Assembly (NCBI GenBank): GCA_036924285.1
Contig: JAYKYS010000001.1
Coordinates: 729,501 to 793,500 of the forward strand
Length of the DNA stretch: 64,000 nt
Origin: Asterella californica
Taxonomy: Eukaryota > Streptophyta > Marchantiopsida > Marchantiales > Aytoniaceae
Reading direction: 5' to 3'
Shown here piece after piece: positions 1-10,079 of the stretch. The first letter of the stretch is position 1; the number at the start of each line of letters is the position of its first letter. The notes under the pieces were generated by a model, which saw only the letters and a program-made list of their open reading frames with translations, did no database searches and had not been told where the DNA came from. The translations under genes were made by a program, and so were the position numbers.

Positions 1-215
1 CATTGCCTCCGCGGGCAGCAGCTGTGGATGCTAAACCAAAAGCTGCTTGTCAACCGTGCGATCTGCACTCCTCTCTATTCATTAGTAGCGACCCCATCAA
101 CAAAGGCGTAGAAGGTTTGCAACCCAAAGCGGTACAGGATACACCTACGGCAAACCAGGAAGAAGTACGCGCTATCCAAAACAAGAAGAATGACTTCGGG
201 GAGCCGAAAGAGTAA
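1..215 (+). CDS. ORF fragment entering from the left edge, unknown
   Basis: A reading frame is open from the window edge to a TAA at 213-215, giving about 70 residues rich in Ala, Lys, Gln and Glu. No domain is recognised. It could be the last exon of a gene starting left of the window, or chance. No splice acceptor can be assessed because the 5' side is missing. Confidence 0.18.
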   Translation, partial: LPPRAAAVDAKPKAACQPCDLHSSLFISSDPINKGVEGLQPKAVQDTPTANQEEVRAIQNKKNDFGEPKE

Positions 216-562
216 GAGCCGTCGGAGAATCGTCGCAGTACGGTAGATGCAACATGCGTTGAGTCAGTAATCTGCTCGTCCGAAGCTCTGTACTGGCTGT
301 AGTGTGGGCTGTGCTCGGCTCGTGACATGAGATGTAACTACGTCCTTATGGTCTTCAACGTATGATGATCCGGGGTTTTAGATCTCGGCATCTGTTTTGT
401 TTCGTTTTTTCAGTAAATCTGCGGTCTGCGAAGAAGCAGAGTCTGGTGGGTTCATGGGTTTATCTGTGTTCGAGAATCTGTGTATAGAGAATCTGTGTTG
501 TACAGAGCCAAGCATTGAACTGTAGGTATTCACGACTTCTATGATCATCTTTCTCCGCAGTA
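216..562. other. Non-coding stretch, nothing recognised
   Basis: No ORF with family resemblance, no RNA gene and no clear repeat is visible here. It leads into the first of two 75-bp direct repeats. Confidence 0.5.
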
Positions 563-968
563 AGTAGGGAGTAGGGAAATATAGTCGGATCAGCAGACTT
601 CCTGGTATTGAACAGTAGAATTTGATATCAGTTTTGACTCTGAGAGGTATGACTCCCTATGAAGCGTGGACAGGGAAGAAGCCGATTGTTTGTCATCTTC
701 GAATGTTTGGCTACGATGCATTCATTTTGATACCGGTCCAACTTTGCAAGAAATTAGATCCCAAAAGTCATAAGATGCAATTCTTTGGTTATTGTGATAA
801 TCCTTCGACTTATCGACTATGGGATCATGTAACCAATCGTCTGATAGAGAATCGTGAAGTTGTATTTCACGAAGTTCTACCTAATGCATCATCAGTAGGG
901 AGTAGGGAAATATAGTCGGATCAGCAGACTTCCTGGTACTGAACAGTAGAATTTGATATCAGTTTTGA
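563..968. repeat. 75-bp direct repeats flanking a Copia scrap
   Basis: Positions 563-637 and 894-968 are near-identical 75-bp direct repeats; I see one T/C difference. They start AGTAGGGAGTAGGGAAATAT and end at GATATCAGTTTTGA. The 256 bp between them is Copia coding sequence. This may be a long duplication made when the fragment was inserted, or a tandem duplication with loss. Confidence 0.8.
638..893 (+). mobile_element. Ty1/Copia pol remnant (end of integrase region)
   Basis: The frame starting near 622 reads the classic Copia segment that follows the integrase core. GMTPYEAWTGKKP is followed by HLRMFGYDAF, then LDPKSHKMQFFGY, and ends at a REVVFHEV block. In intact Copia polyproteins this stretch links integrase to reverse transcriptase. 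Only about 85 residues remain; the catalytic integrase core upstream and the RT downstream are absent. Both edges coincide with the flanking direct repeats, so the upstream residues of the frame come from the repeat and not from Copia. Confidence 0.85.
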
Positions 969-1346
969 AAATGAGAAAAGATCAGAAATTGTATGAAACT
1001 TTGATACTCTCTGATTATCAAAAATTGATCAGTTTTCACTTGATATGAGTTTTCAAATTATATCAGACCAGGAAGGGTTCATATCAGAACCCTTCTTGGT
1101 CCCGTTCTGACCTTCGAGTAAGTAGAAAGTAAAGAACCTTTCACAAGGACTGTTTTCAGTTGGGACACGTGCACGGTCATTGGCTTATGGATGTTTACGA
1201 AGCTCGTTTATGTTGGTTTATGTTTACGAAGCTCACAAATACGTGACCCAGATTCACTAAATCAGTCTCCACTGCCTACACGTGGGTACAGATCACTCAT
1301 GATCTCGAAGATGGCACGACGATGAACCGCTCTCTCCAGTTCGGTT

Positions 1347-2340
1347 CAGAGAGTCCTTAACGTGAACGTGTAAAGATCTACAATTGCAGAGAGTCCTTAA
1401 CGTGAACGTGTAAAGAACAAGCAAACAAGACATTAAAAAAACAAGCAAACAAGACAAACAAGATAGACTTTAGGCAAACAAGTGCTATGCCCTTAACGTG
1501 GTCACGATGGGTTTATCACAGCAAATTCAACAAATTAATTCTTCATGTGGACAGCCTTAAAATTTGCAAAGGAAGTTTACAGATCTTATCCTCTGAGTAC
1601 TGCTTCCAACTCGTCTTGACCATGAACTTGACTTGCCTCTACTGTTCTGGAAAGATAAGAGCGATGAGCGAGCAGTTGTCTTAGTGCTAAGCGACTAGTA
1701 AGCGACTACACCTTGAGCACCCCCTTGAGAGTTGAACTCAAGCAGACCTCCATGGTCTGGACCGTCTGGGTTATCTGAGTAACAAGCGATAAATTAAACG
1801 GAAGAAGCAAGCTTGACGTCATCAACAATTATACTGATATCAAACAATATTATCTAATACAACAATATCAACTACAACAGTATCTACCCTAAACGGCATC
1901 CTAAACGGCATCGACAACACCTGCTGAAACACACAGTAAAGCATCGACAACACCTGCTGAAACAAAAAGAATGAGACGATGTAATAAAATGAATGATTCG
2001 ACTACACCTCGATATACAAGTAAATAGTTTCGGTAAGCAGATAAGCATATTCATCGTGAAGAACTGATAGTAGCACTCATCGCATATACAGTGAGGGACC
2101 GGTAGACTCCCAAGTAGGCTGTTGTCGTCGCGACCGTAGTCGCATCACACAATCTCTGATTTTCCACTCGAAGACAAAAAAGGCTCGGTCGAGTTCCATC
2201 AAAAACAAAATATTGTCTCCTTCGATCTCTAGAAGATCTCTGACATGACCAACAGTTGTATTCACTCATCGTAAAAAACCCTCCTTTGTTGGAACGTTGT
2301 CTCTCTGATGTCTATGCTCGTCTCTCTGATGTCTATGCTC
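1347..2340. repeat. Cluster of short tandem duplications
   Basis: Several exact duplications sit within 1 kb. A 30-bp unit containing CCTTAACGTGAACGTG occurs at 1347-1376 and 1387-1416. CCTAAACGGCAT occurs at 1888-1899 and 1900-1911. A 24-bp unit containing GACAACACCTGCTGAAACA occurs at 1908-1931 and 1941-1964. A 21-bp unit containing CTCTCTGATGTCTATGCTC occurs at 2299-2319 and 2320-2340. No gene is recognised between 969 and 2467. Confidence 0.8.
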
Positions 2341-2467
2341 TTCGGATAATTCCTCCTCCTCAGCAGATATGACTGATGATGAGAGGTCCTAGTCGTAAGA
2401 CATCATTAGGCTGTGATGATACATGCACATATTCAGTCCAAGGATTGAGAGAACACGGGACGACCTC

Positions 2468-4554
2468 TCATTGAAAGAACTGACTCTCACTGTCAAAGCA
2501 ATAGAAACGGTGTGCACACCTCATGTAAGTAGACATGAATCGAGGTGCTACCAAAAAACTTTGACCATAAGTGCTAACTAGATGCTTGCAGAGAAGATAA
2601 GGCGAGTTCAAGTATTGCGGACACGAGCAAGTCCATCGCTGAACCGAGGTATGATGTACGATGCCGCTCGAAGGTGACAAGGTCCCCAACTTACGCCAGG
2701 TCACTCTAAACGTCTCCCACCATGATGGATGAGAGCGCTCGTTAAGAACCTGTTGCAACACTTTTAACATGTCCCCAACTAGACTCTCTGCAATTACCAA
2801 TGTCAAACGGTCTAGACGAGGTCTATTTAATGCGTATTTGTAATTGTGTTTCAGCTTTCTCCAGTGAGATTCAACTATGTTAGTAGTTCTCGACAAGCAC
2901 AGAATCGGTTTAGATGATCGACTAAACAGCTGAAACTTAGACGGAGTATACCATTCTCTCCACAGGTACCCCCACAAGAGTGGCAAGTTGTGAGTTCTAC
3001 AGAGCTCATACATCTCAAGCACGGCCTTGGAATGAAGCGCTTCAGAAGTTTCGAACTCACCTACAGAATTTGGAATGAGACTATGCAAGTTATAATGCCG
3101 AGTCAGCAAGATAAGAATCTCCTTTCTAATAGCGGGAGAAGGTGAGATATTACGACCCTGCGTAGAACTTGAGCCCTGCGTAGAAAACTGCGTAGAACTT
3201 GAACCCCACTCTGGATCGATGAAAGGAAAACGATTATTTGCCTCGATACCTTGATAAGAACAAGTGGCCTTCCCTAAGCACATACACTTCACCTCAACAG
3301 CAGCCTGTGCATGCTTCATGCATAGTTGAACGTACATAAGAACAAAAGCAGCTTGCAAAGCACTTATTTGCCCATTGTCCTTATCAGTGAGCGCGAAGAC
3401 AGGCTTTAGACCAAGGTTTCGGAGTGCAACAAACCAAGCAGTCAACACACCTTTTCGATGTTGTTCAGTCTCCAACCCACTGCCCTTCTTACCTTCGCCT
3501 ACCCTTAGATAAAAGAGATAGGAGAGTGGTACACCAAAGCCTCCAAAGTTGGCAGCCACGACAAACAACTCGAACCGCATAGAATTCGTCTTAAACGTGG
3601 AATCTACAACAATCTCAACGACTGAGCTAACACGCTCAAAAAAAGGGGTGCAAAAACCGAATGCCATGAAGTTGTATGTGTGTTCATACAGAACCTAAGA
3701 GAACTTTTTGTCAGCAAAGGTTGAGCTCCTTATCAACAAAGACGCGCTCCTCACTTGGTCATCGATATCTCGTAAGTACTGTCTCGACTGAATTTTGCTG
3801 ATCCAAAAGTTTACCTGGGCCCTAGTGATGCTCAAAGGATTAATCATACCTCTATCGCAAAGCATCCGATATACTCAGGCTTCCGGACGTTCATGTTAGC
3901 AATCCCCTCTAAGAGCGTAATAGCCTCACCTGGGAAGATGTTCAATTTATACGTAGGTTTCTCGTGCACCAACAGATGCTGACAAGTTAGTATAACAACT
4001 TTCTGAACCGTCTCTACTGTGATGCGGACATTACCCCCACATTCAAACCGATTGATCTTACGTTTCTTCTCCTGCACTCGCTGATTGTCTACTGGTACTT
4101 CACGTTGCGAGTATGTAATTCTATCGCTCCGTGATGCACTCCAACACGTAGTTCTGTACAATGAGGTCTGCTTCATTGAAACTCGTGGGTTCCGTATATC
4201 CCAGTAATACCCACCTGGAATGACATACTGCTTCAACCCGTGCGATAACGCAGAAGCAGCATTATGCGGGTTCCAACTCGTGAATTCTCCAGTCATACTA
4301 TCGTTCGTCAGAGAAACGGTCAAGCGGAAGAAGATAACTGAGTCCTCGATGTCCTCAGCCGCGAAAAGCTCTCTCAGTACATCGACAAGTTCTGTGTATT
4401 GACACTCGACAGACACCAAGAAACTTGCATCTTCTTCATCATCCGCGTCTACACTATCGGACATACCCTCGACTCTTCTATAACACTCATTACACGTTTT
4501 GAAGATATTCAAGTCTAGAAGGTTGTGTCTTTTACGCGAGAACATCGATAACAA
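2468..4554 (-). pseudogene. Mutator-like (MULE) transposase, decayed
   Basis: The transposase gene reads right to left in two large blocks. The first (4554-3844) ends in a DNA-binding-like region with CGGNVRITVETVQ and a following H-x(n)-H. It continues, after a one-base frame change near 3850, into a helical segment containing INPLSITRAQVNFW and RDIDDQVRSASLL. An in-frame TAG near 3695 separates that from the second block (3667-2468). This block carries the MULE DDE triad: Asp22 in VVDSTFKTN, Asp95 in ALTDKDNGQ and Glu266 in TNIVESHW. A C-terminal SWIM zinc finger follows (CSC at 347-349, CKH at 360-362). The enzyme would cut and join the ends of its own element. The catalytic residues survive but the frame is broken, so this copy should be inactive. 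I could not find its terminal inverted repeats. A spliced-out segment is an alternative to the frameshift plus stop, because TTCTCTTAG could act as an acceptor. Confidence 0.88.
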
Positions 4555-4689
4555 ATCTGATTATCCATCACAAGGTACAGCAAGACGACTCACAAATTGC
4601 GGCCAAAGAGATCGACTTCACTTCGCGAACAAACTGTTCTCATTCACAAGAAGAAAAGCAGGAACCACTCACAACTACCGCTGATCGTC

Positions 4690-5720
4690 CTCTCGTTCGC
4701 TGATCGCCCTCTCGTCCGTCGTCTCTTGAACACAAAGGCACCGGCTCACCTCGTCACATTGTTTATGTTCACCACGAATGAACCGTGTCGAAATTGAGAA
4801 ACATCTCGCACGAGTTGTCGATTCGAGGACGCTTACTCGCGGTGAACCTAAACACTGCAAGATCGCTAACACAGAACAACACGGATTTGATAGCACGGAA
4901 AGCACGAAAGAAACGAGCGATGAGCGAGCGAATGAATTCAAATGAGCGACGAGCGAGCGGATTCAATAACGTCAACAACGGAAAGCACAAAAGAAACGAG
5001 CGATGAGCGAGCGATTGAATGCAAATGAACGACGAGCGAGCGTTGTCAAATGAAAGACGAGCAAGCAAACACGTCAACACCTCAACATAAACCGCACGGA
5101 ACAGACGACCGACGAGCGAGCGGATTGTAATTGAAACGACGAGACCTAAACACCAAAAACAATTTCTGAAACAGTGTACGAGTGACAATACACTCACGAC
5201 GAGACCTAATCACGTAGTACGCGATACAGATTTGATATCCGGAACAGCGTACGAGCGAGCTCGATCGCGACCTAAACACCTATTGATGCTAATTGACGCT
5301 AATTGATGAGTACGAGCAAATAAATTGAAGCGAGCGAGTACGCGAACAAGCGAATTGAACGAGCGAGGACGAACAGAGCGAACGAGCGAACGAGCGAAAG
5401 AGACACCAACGAGCAAACTCCCGAATTGAACAGTGAAGGAAACAACCCGCCATACGAGAAGTGAACTGCGAGCAACTGCGCACGAAAGAAACGAGCGATA
5501 CAGAGCGGAGTACTGGCATGCGAAGCGGGCTACTGGCACTCACAGGCTAACGGCTCCAAACGCTGTACCCGCGAATGAGGAAATTGCACGAACAGGGAAA
5601 CTGCGAGTGAGTGGGTTACTCGCCGCTGGTTACTGACGGGCGAATGGGGAAACTGCGATCACGAGGAAACTGCGGCGTGGTAAAGTTACGCGGTCGCGGT
5701 CGCGGTCGTGTAACTGCGTG
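4690..5720. repeat. Degenerate GAGCGA/ACGAGCGAGC array
   Basis: The plus strand is dominated by variants of ACGAGCGAGCG and GAACGAGCGAACGAGCG, densest at 4910-5060 and 5320-5410. These grade into GGAAACTGCG-type repeats at 5580-5660 and a GGTCGC triplet run near 5690. The minus strand shows long chance ORFs rich in Ser, Arg, Leu and Phe. Their composition follows from the repeat and they should not be called genes. Confidence 0.75.
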
Positions 5721-5817
5721 GTGCCACGTCGCAATCAACGGCTCCAAACGACCTCGCTAGGTGACTGTGCTAGGTCATTAAGTAGTGTTTAATCTCACAC
5801 GAGTTTAGCAACATTGA

Positions 5818-6243
5818 TTAGAGAAACCGTGACATTGCTGTAGGGTTCCAAGAAAATGCGCACTCGTTTCGCTTGGCGTTTTCCCGCTCTGGGCCGGAAC
5901 GACAACTTGCACGCATATTCATGCTGAACTGACTTCCGACAGATCTTACCGCATGCTTGGTTCTAGTAAGTGGTTTCAAACATCGAGGTTCGTAATACAC
6001 ACGGACTCTGTGAGAAGGTCCATTGCTTGCGATCATGAACATCTCACAGACCAGAGCAAACAAGATTGGATGAGTTTGTGAAATATTCTGACGGAATTCT
6101 TTTATTCGTCTTGTAGTATTTAAGTCAACGGGACTCCTCACAACCATGGACTTTAACAGCTCAGTCCGTGACCAAATGCCGGGTATCTTTGACAGGTGTC
6201 CATCGAAATAGATCATGAAATCCATCACGAGTAGCACGGACAT
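5818..6243 (-). CDS. Unrecognised ORF of 141 codons
   Basis: This open frame lies beyond the 5' end of the MULE transposase on the same strand. Its translation is mixed in composition, with a Met/Ile-rich start, KIPGIWSRTELL, and a basic tail. I recognise no family. It is unusually long for this AT-rich surrounding, so it might be a captured fragment in the MULE or a gene remnant. It could equally be chance. Confidence 0.2.
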   Translation of the reverse strand: MSVLLVMDFMIYFDGHLSKIPGIWSRTELLKSMVVRSPVDLNTTRRIKEFRQNISQTHPILFALVCEMFMIASNGPSHRVRVYYEPRCLKPLTRTKHAVRSVGSQFSMNMRASCRSGPERENAKRNECAFSWNPTAMSRFL

Positions 6244-8786
6244 GCCTGTGACTCACCACGCGGCTATGTTTGAAACCCCTAGTGTTTCATGCTTTATTTT
6301 ACTAGCATGAATTATTACCTAGCTATTGTTCGATCTCTGTTAACTGGAAAATCAAAAGTTTCTTTGCAATAGGTTTAATTGATGGCATGTATCAATCATT
6401 AACATTTGAAGTAGTTCTTGAAGCGGTGTCTATTTTCCTCTAAATAGTTGATCTTGGAACTTCATGGCAGATTAAACTTGATATAAACAACATTTATTCT
6501 TATTCATCATTCGACACTTACTTTATACAAGAGTTAGAACTATTACGCATGTAACATTCATGGATTTAATCTTCTTTTTGTGCCCCATAAACGAAATATA
6601 ACGTCTTGCACATACAGAGAGAATCATACACGCATTGGTGTTAACATGAAAAAGCTTACTTAAGTTTTTCTATGTTTAGCATTTTTAATATATCCCAACC
6701 TAACATATCTCTATAACGTTCCATGATTAATATATTCCAAGTCCGATCAACCAAAATAACCTAGGTCTCAACTAATTTTTGGATGTTTTCTTAAAAATAT
6801 ACATATTTTTTTCTCCACGCCACTATCCGCAACCTTGATTTTTCTCTTTTCCTCTTCCTTCTCTCCATCGAAACCTGAAGAATCATGCATATTACTCTCG
6901 AAACTACCAGAAGTGTTTCTCTCAACTTGTTGGACACAGTTCTATTCCTTTCTTCCTCTTAGAGAGTCTCGGTATCGTGTTGGGAAGTTGAGTACATTGT
7001 TCTGCTCTTTCTCACTAGGTCAAAGTAAATCTTATATTGGTTTCCTTTCAGAGATTACTCTGTAGTCTATACACCTTGGATATAGTTGTGTTTCTTACCC
7101 TCTGTTAGATATGTGTATCTTCTTTACCTCAAGTTAGATTTCTAAACTTGTCCATGTCATCAAGTTCCTTTATGTTCCAGATGTGATAATACATCAACAT
7201 TGATCATCTATCATTACATTTTTGTCGTTAAAAATAAAATGTATATTTAAAATTATATAAAGAAGCATGCATATTTGCCTCCTGCCCATACCTGAGCCTG
7301 CGATCAAGAGAAGACATTCCCTTCGCTTTATATATTCTGTACTCCCATAAAATAATCTCGCACAGTGGCGTGTATTGAGCTGAACTTGCACAGGACGACA
7401 GGAATACTACGTGGTTGAGACCTCGAGTTTACCGTCATTGAGACTTTCAGTATACAAAAGGACTCAGGGCCCTGTAAAGCCGACACTTGGTTACACGCCA
7501 CTGAAAGCTCGTTGGAAGCGTTTCCCTTTTTGGCCACTCCCCCACTGTAGCAGCGACTCGACCAAAGAAAGAGGTGTCCTCTCTAGTCAGGTGTTTCATG
7601 AGGTCAATTTTAAAGACTATTTTTGTATTTCTTTTGTACACTTCTCATAAGCTGAGTACGATGAAGCATGCACAACCACCGAAGCCTAGTTAGTTGCTCT
7701 TTCATGATCAAAATTTAAGTAAATTTTGTGGTATTTTTGGTCTCCTTCGATCCGGATGATAGTCTGGGTTCTTTTCACAATTACGGAATTCTAAACTGAC
7801 CCTTTTAAAACGATATAAAACATCGTTCGAGGAGGAAGGATTTGGTCCTGTCAAACAGTGCAGAAAAACAGTTCTCCCGTTCGTTTCTAGCCAAGTGATT
7901 ATCCTAGACTTTGGTGACTTTCTGAAACCTTCATTTATACTTTTTTGTCTGCTAGCTGCGACATGTATCTAAAGTGTCAACTGCATATATTTGTTTATCG
8001 CACTGACAGAAAATTGGCTTACACATGCTCGACTAGAAAATCGTTATCTACCAACATCTACATGTTGCACTTGAATGCTCTTTTCTCTTACGTATATACA
8101 AATTCTAAATATTGATCTCTGTGCTTCTTCAGTAGTCAATGAACTATATTTTAGAGTGGAGTGCCACCAGTTACGATGTTGAATATTCACCTGAGTTCCA
8201 TGTTTGTCTTTTCTGTCTTCTCTCCACATATCTCGTTTGGGATGCATATTTTATTTTGCTTTGCCTTCTTCTCTCTCTACTCTTATTTAGCTTTCTTTTT
8301 TTCTATGCTATAGCATAGTTATACGTCGATTGTGAAAACTGAAAAAAACGAAAAATTTCTTATTTTTTAGTGAAAGGAATGAATTAATGATGAAACCGAA
8401 AAAAATAAAAAAAATAAAGAAAAAAATAGACCCAAAAAGTCGCTAAAGCATAGTCTCACAATTACACCGGAAGCAGCGCTCCTTGCTATAATATATTCCA
8501 GCCTTTTTTGTTAGTCCTTGTAAGTGGTTCTTGTTAGTCCAGTGGTTAGGGTTACATTAGCATAGCAGTAATGTGATTCGTTAAGTTAGTTTGTTATTAG
8601 TTAGGAGCCCTTGGAGGTATATCGTTTTATACACTTCTTATTTTACTTGTCCGAAGTTAGATCACGCTCAAAAGTGGTTTGGGGCACTTTATTACTGATG
8701 CACAGCGATTCACTCTGTTCCCTTGATTACATTGCAGTGTTTTGGATTTTCACTAACTAGTACATTCACCTCATGTACACTTAGAA

Positions 8787-9410
8787 GGGAGGAGGGGTTT
8801 CAATTAATTTATTCCTTAATCATTCTGGCCGAAAAGGTTAGGGAATAAGTTAATGTGTGGATGAATTGATGCGTTTTAGTTTATAAGCTCTTATACTGAT
8901 AGTTATGGCAGCGTTTGACTGTTCGTTTTACTTATAGGTTATGTCTAGATTTGCGTGTACCTCTAGGCTCGATTCTCACATTGTAGTTGTACATGAAGTT
9001 TATTTCTCAGAACAATTTAGTATAGAATTTTTACATAACACTTATATTTTCTCTTATCAGAAAACGGAGTTAGGTGTACAAGCCCATGGGAGAGGATATT
9101 CACTTTTTTCATCTTCTGATGGTCCAGGAGGAGGTAAATATGCAAGTTTAGGGTTAACTTATTACCTAACTCTTTCCTCAAGAAGAGTCAGGTAATAAAC
9201 TTAATGTGTTAATTAGATAAATTCTTTCGTTTGGAAGCTGTCGTACTTGTAACTTTTACAGTGCACGATCAGTCTATGTTTCTTTTAAGGGTTATGTATG
9301 GTTCTTTTGGTATCTCCAGGTCAAGTTATCACTTAATATTTAGAGATAAAATTTAATTTTTAGTCAATTTGATATAGAATTCTCACATAACACTTATATT
9401 CTTTTTTATA
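8787..9410. repeat. Two diverged copies of a hairpin-bearing repeat
   Basis: Copy 1 (about 8787-9060) and copy 2 (about 9130-9410) share the same order of blocks. Each has a long hairpin, then a variable middle, then ACATAACACTTATATT, at a spacing of about 350 bp. Copy 1 has arms 8802-8819 and 8838-8855, with TTATTCC facing GGAATAA. Copy 2 has arms 9159-9174 and 9183-9198, 16 bp with one mismatch and an 8-nt loop. A third diverged copy lies near 35.07-35.30 kb. No coding capacity is seen, so a MITE-like or other non-autonomous element is likely. Confidence 0.55.
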
Positions 9411-10006
9411 ACAACAATGAGCACAAATTCCCCAAAGTTTATCTTACATGCATATTCTTCAAAGTCCTCTTGTGTTGATATATCTCCCATTGAAGTTGAT
9501 TCATTACAGGTTCTTTTTAGGACAAGTTGGACTGCAGAGACTTCAGAATAAACCGGAGTCATAATAATAATAGATAAATGCTAGTATTTCATTGAGAATC
9601 ATAGATTATAGTCGACTATGGGATACTAATTTCACCTCTCCGACTACATGCATGAATTACAATTAATGTTTTCTTCGTCTTTCACGAGAGACTGGCTCTA
9701 TGGAACTTAATGGGGATATAATAGTCCTATAGTCATAAATGGCTACAGTTGCTGATGATATGGGGATGAAGGTGAGATAAACGTGAAAAGCCACTCCATA
9801 ATGTCTCTGTTATTCCGTTGATATACATTTCGATCGTGAGGGCAGAGTTAACATTTTACAAATTCAGCGATTGCTTAGCGTACACTACCGTAGTAGCAAT
9901 TGAACCGTGATTAACTTAGTTAGTGCAGCTTTATTCACATTATTATTGAAGTAAATAATACTAAAATGCAGTTTCTTCTCAAACAGATAAACAGGTGCAC
10001 GAGAGT

Positions 10007-10079
10007 ATTACATGGGATTTGAACTCGTCACTTCACGGTCCAAACGCAAACCTTTGACCATTATGTCTACGTAGTCATT
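10007..10079 (-). repeat. tRNA-like unit (possible SINE head)
   Basis: Read on the minus strand, TAGACATAATGG (10069-10058) resembles a Pol III A box. GAGTTCAAATCCC (10026-10014) fits a B box, and their spacing is like that of a tRNA gene. The acceptor stem does not pair well, so this is not a functional tRNA. It is better read as a tRNA-derived SINE head or a tRNA pseudogene. A similar stretch lies on the plus strand near 33.2 kb. Confidence 0.45.

Noticed and set aside
4769..5543. Several Ser/Arg/Leu-rich ORFs on the minus strand
   Set aside because: They are translations of the degenerate GAGCGA array in different frames and show no independent coding signal.
10007..10079. Functional tRNA gene
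   Set aside because: Box-like strings are present, but acceptor and T stems do not pair properly, so only a tRNA-derived repeat is supported.
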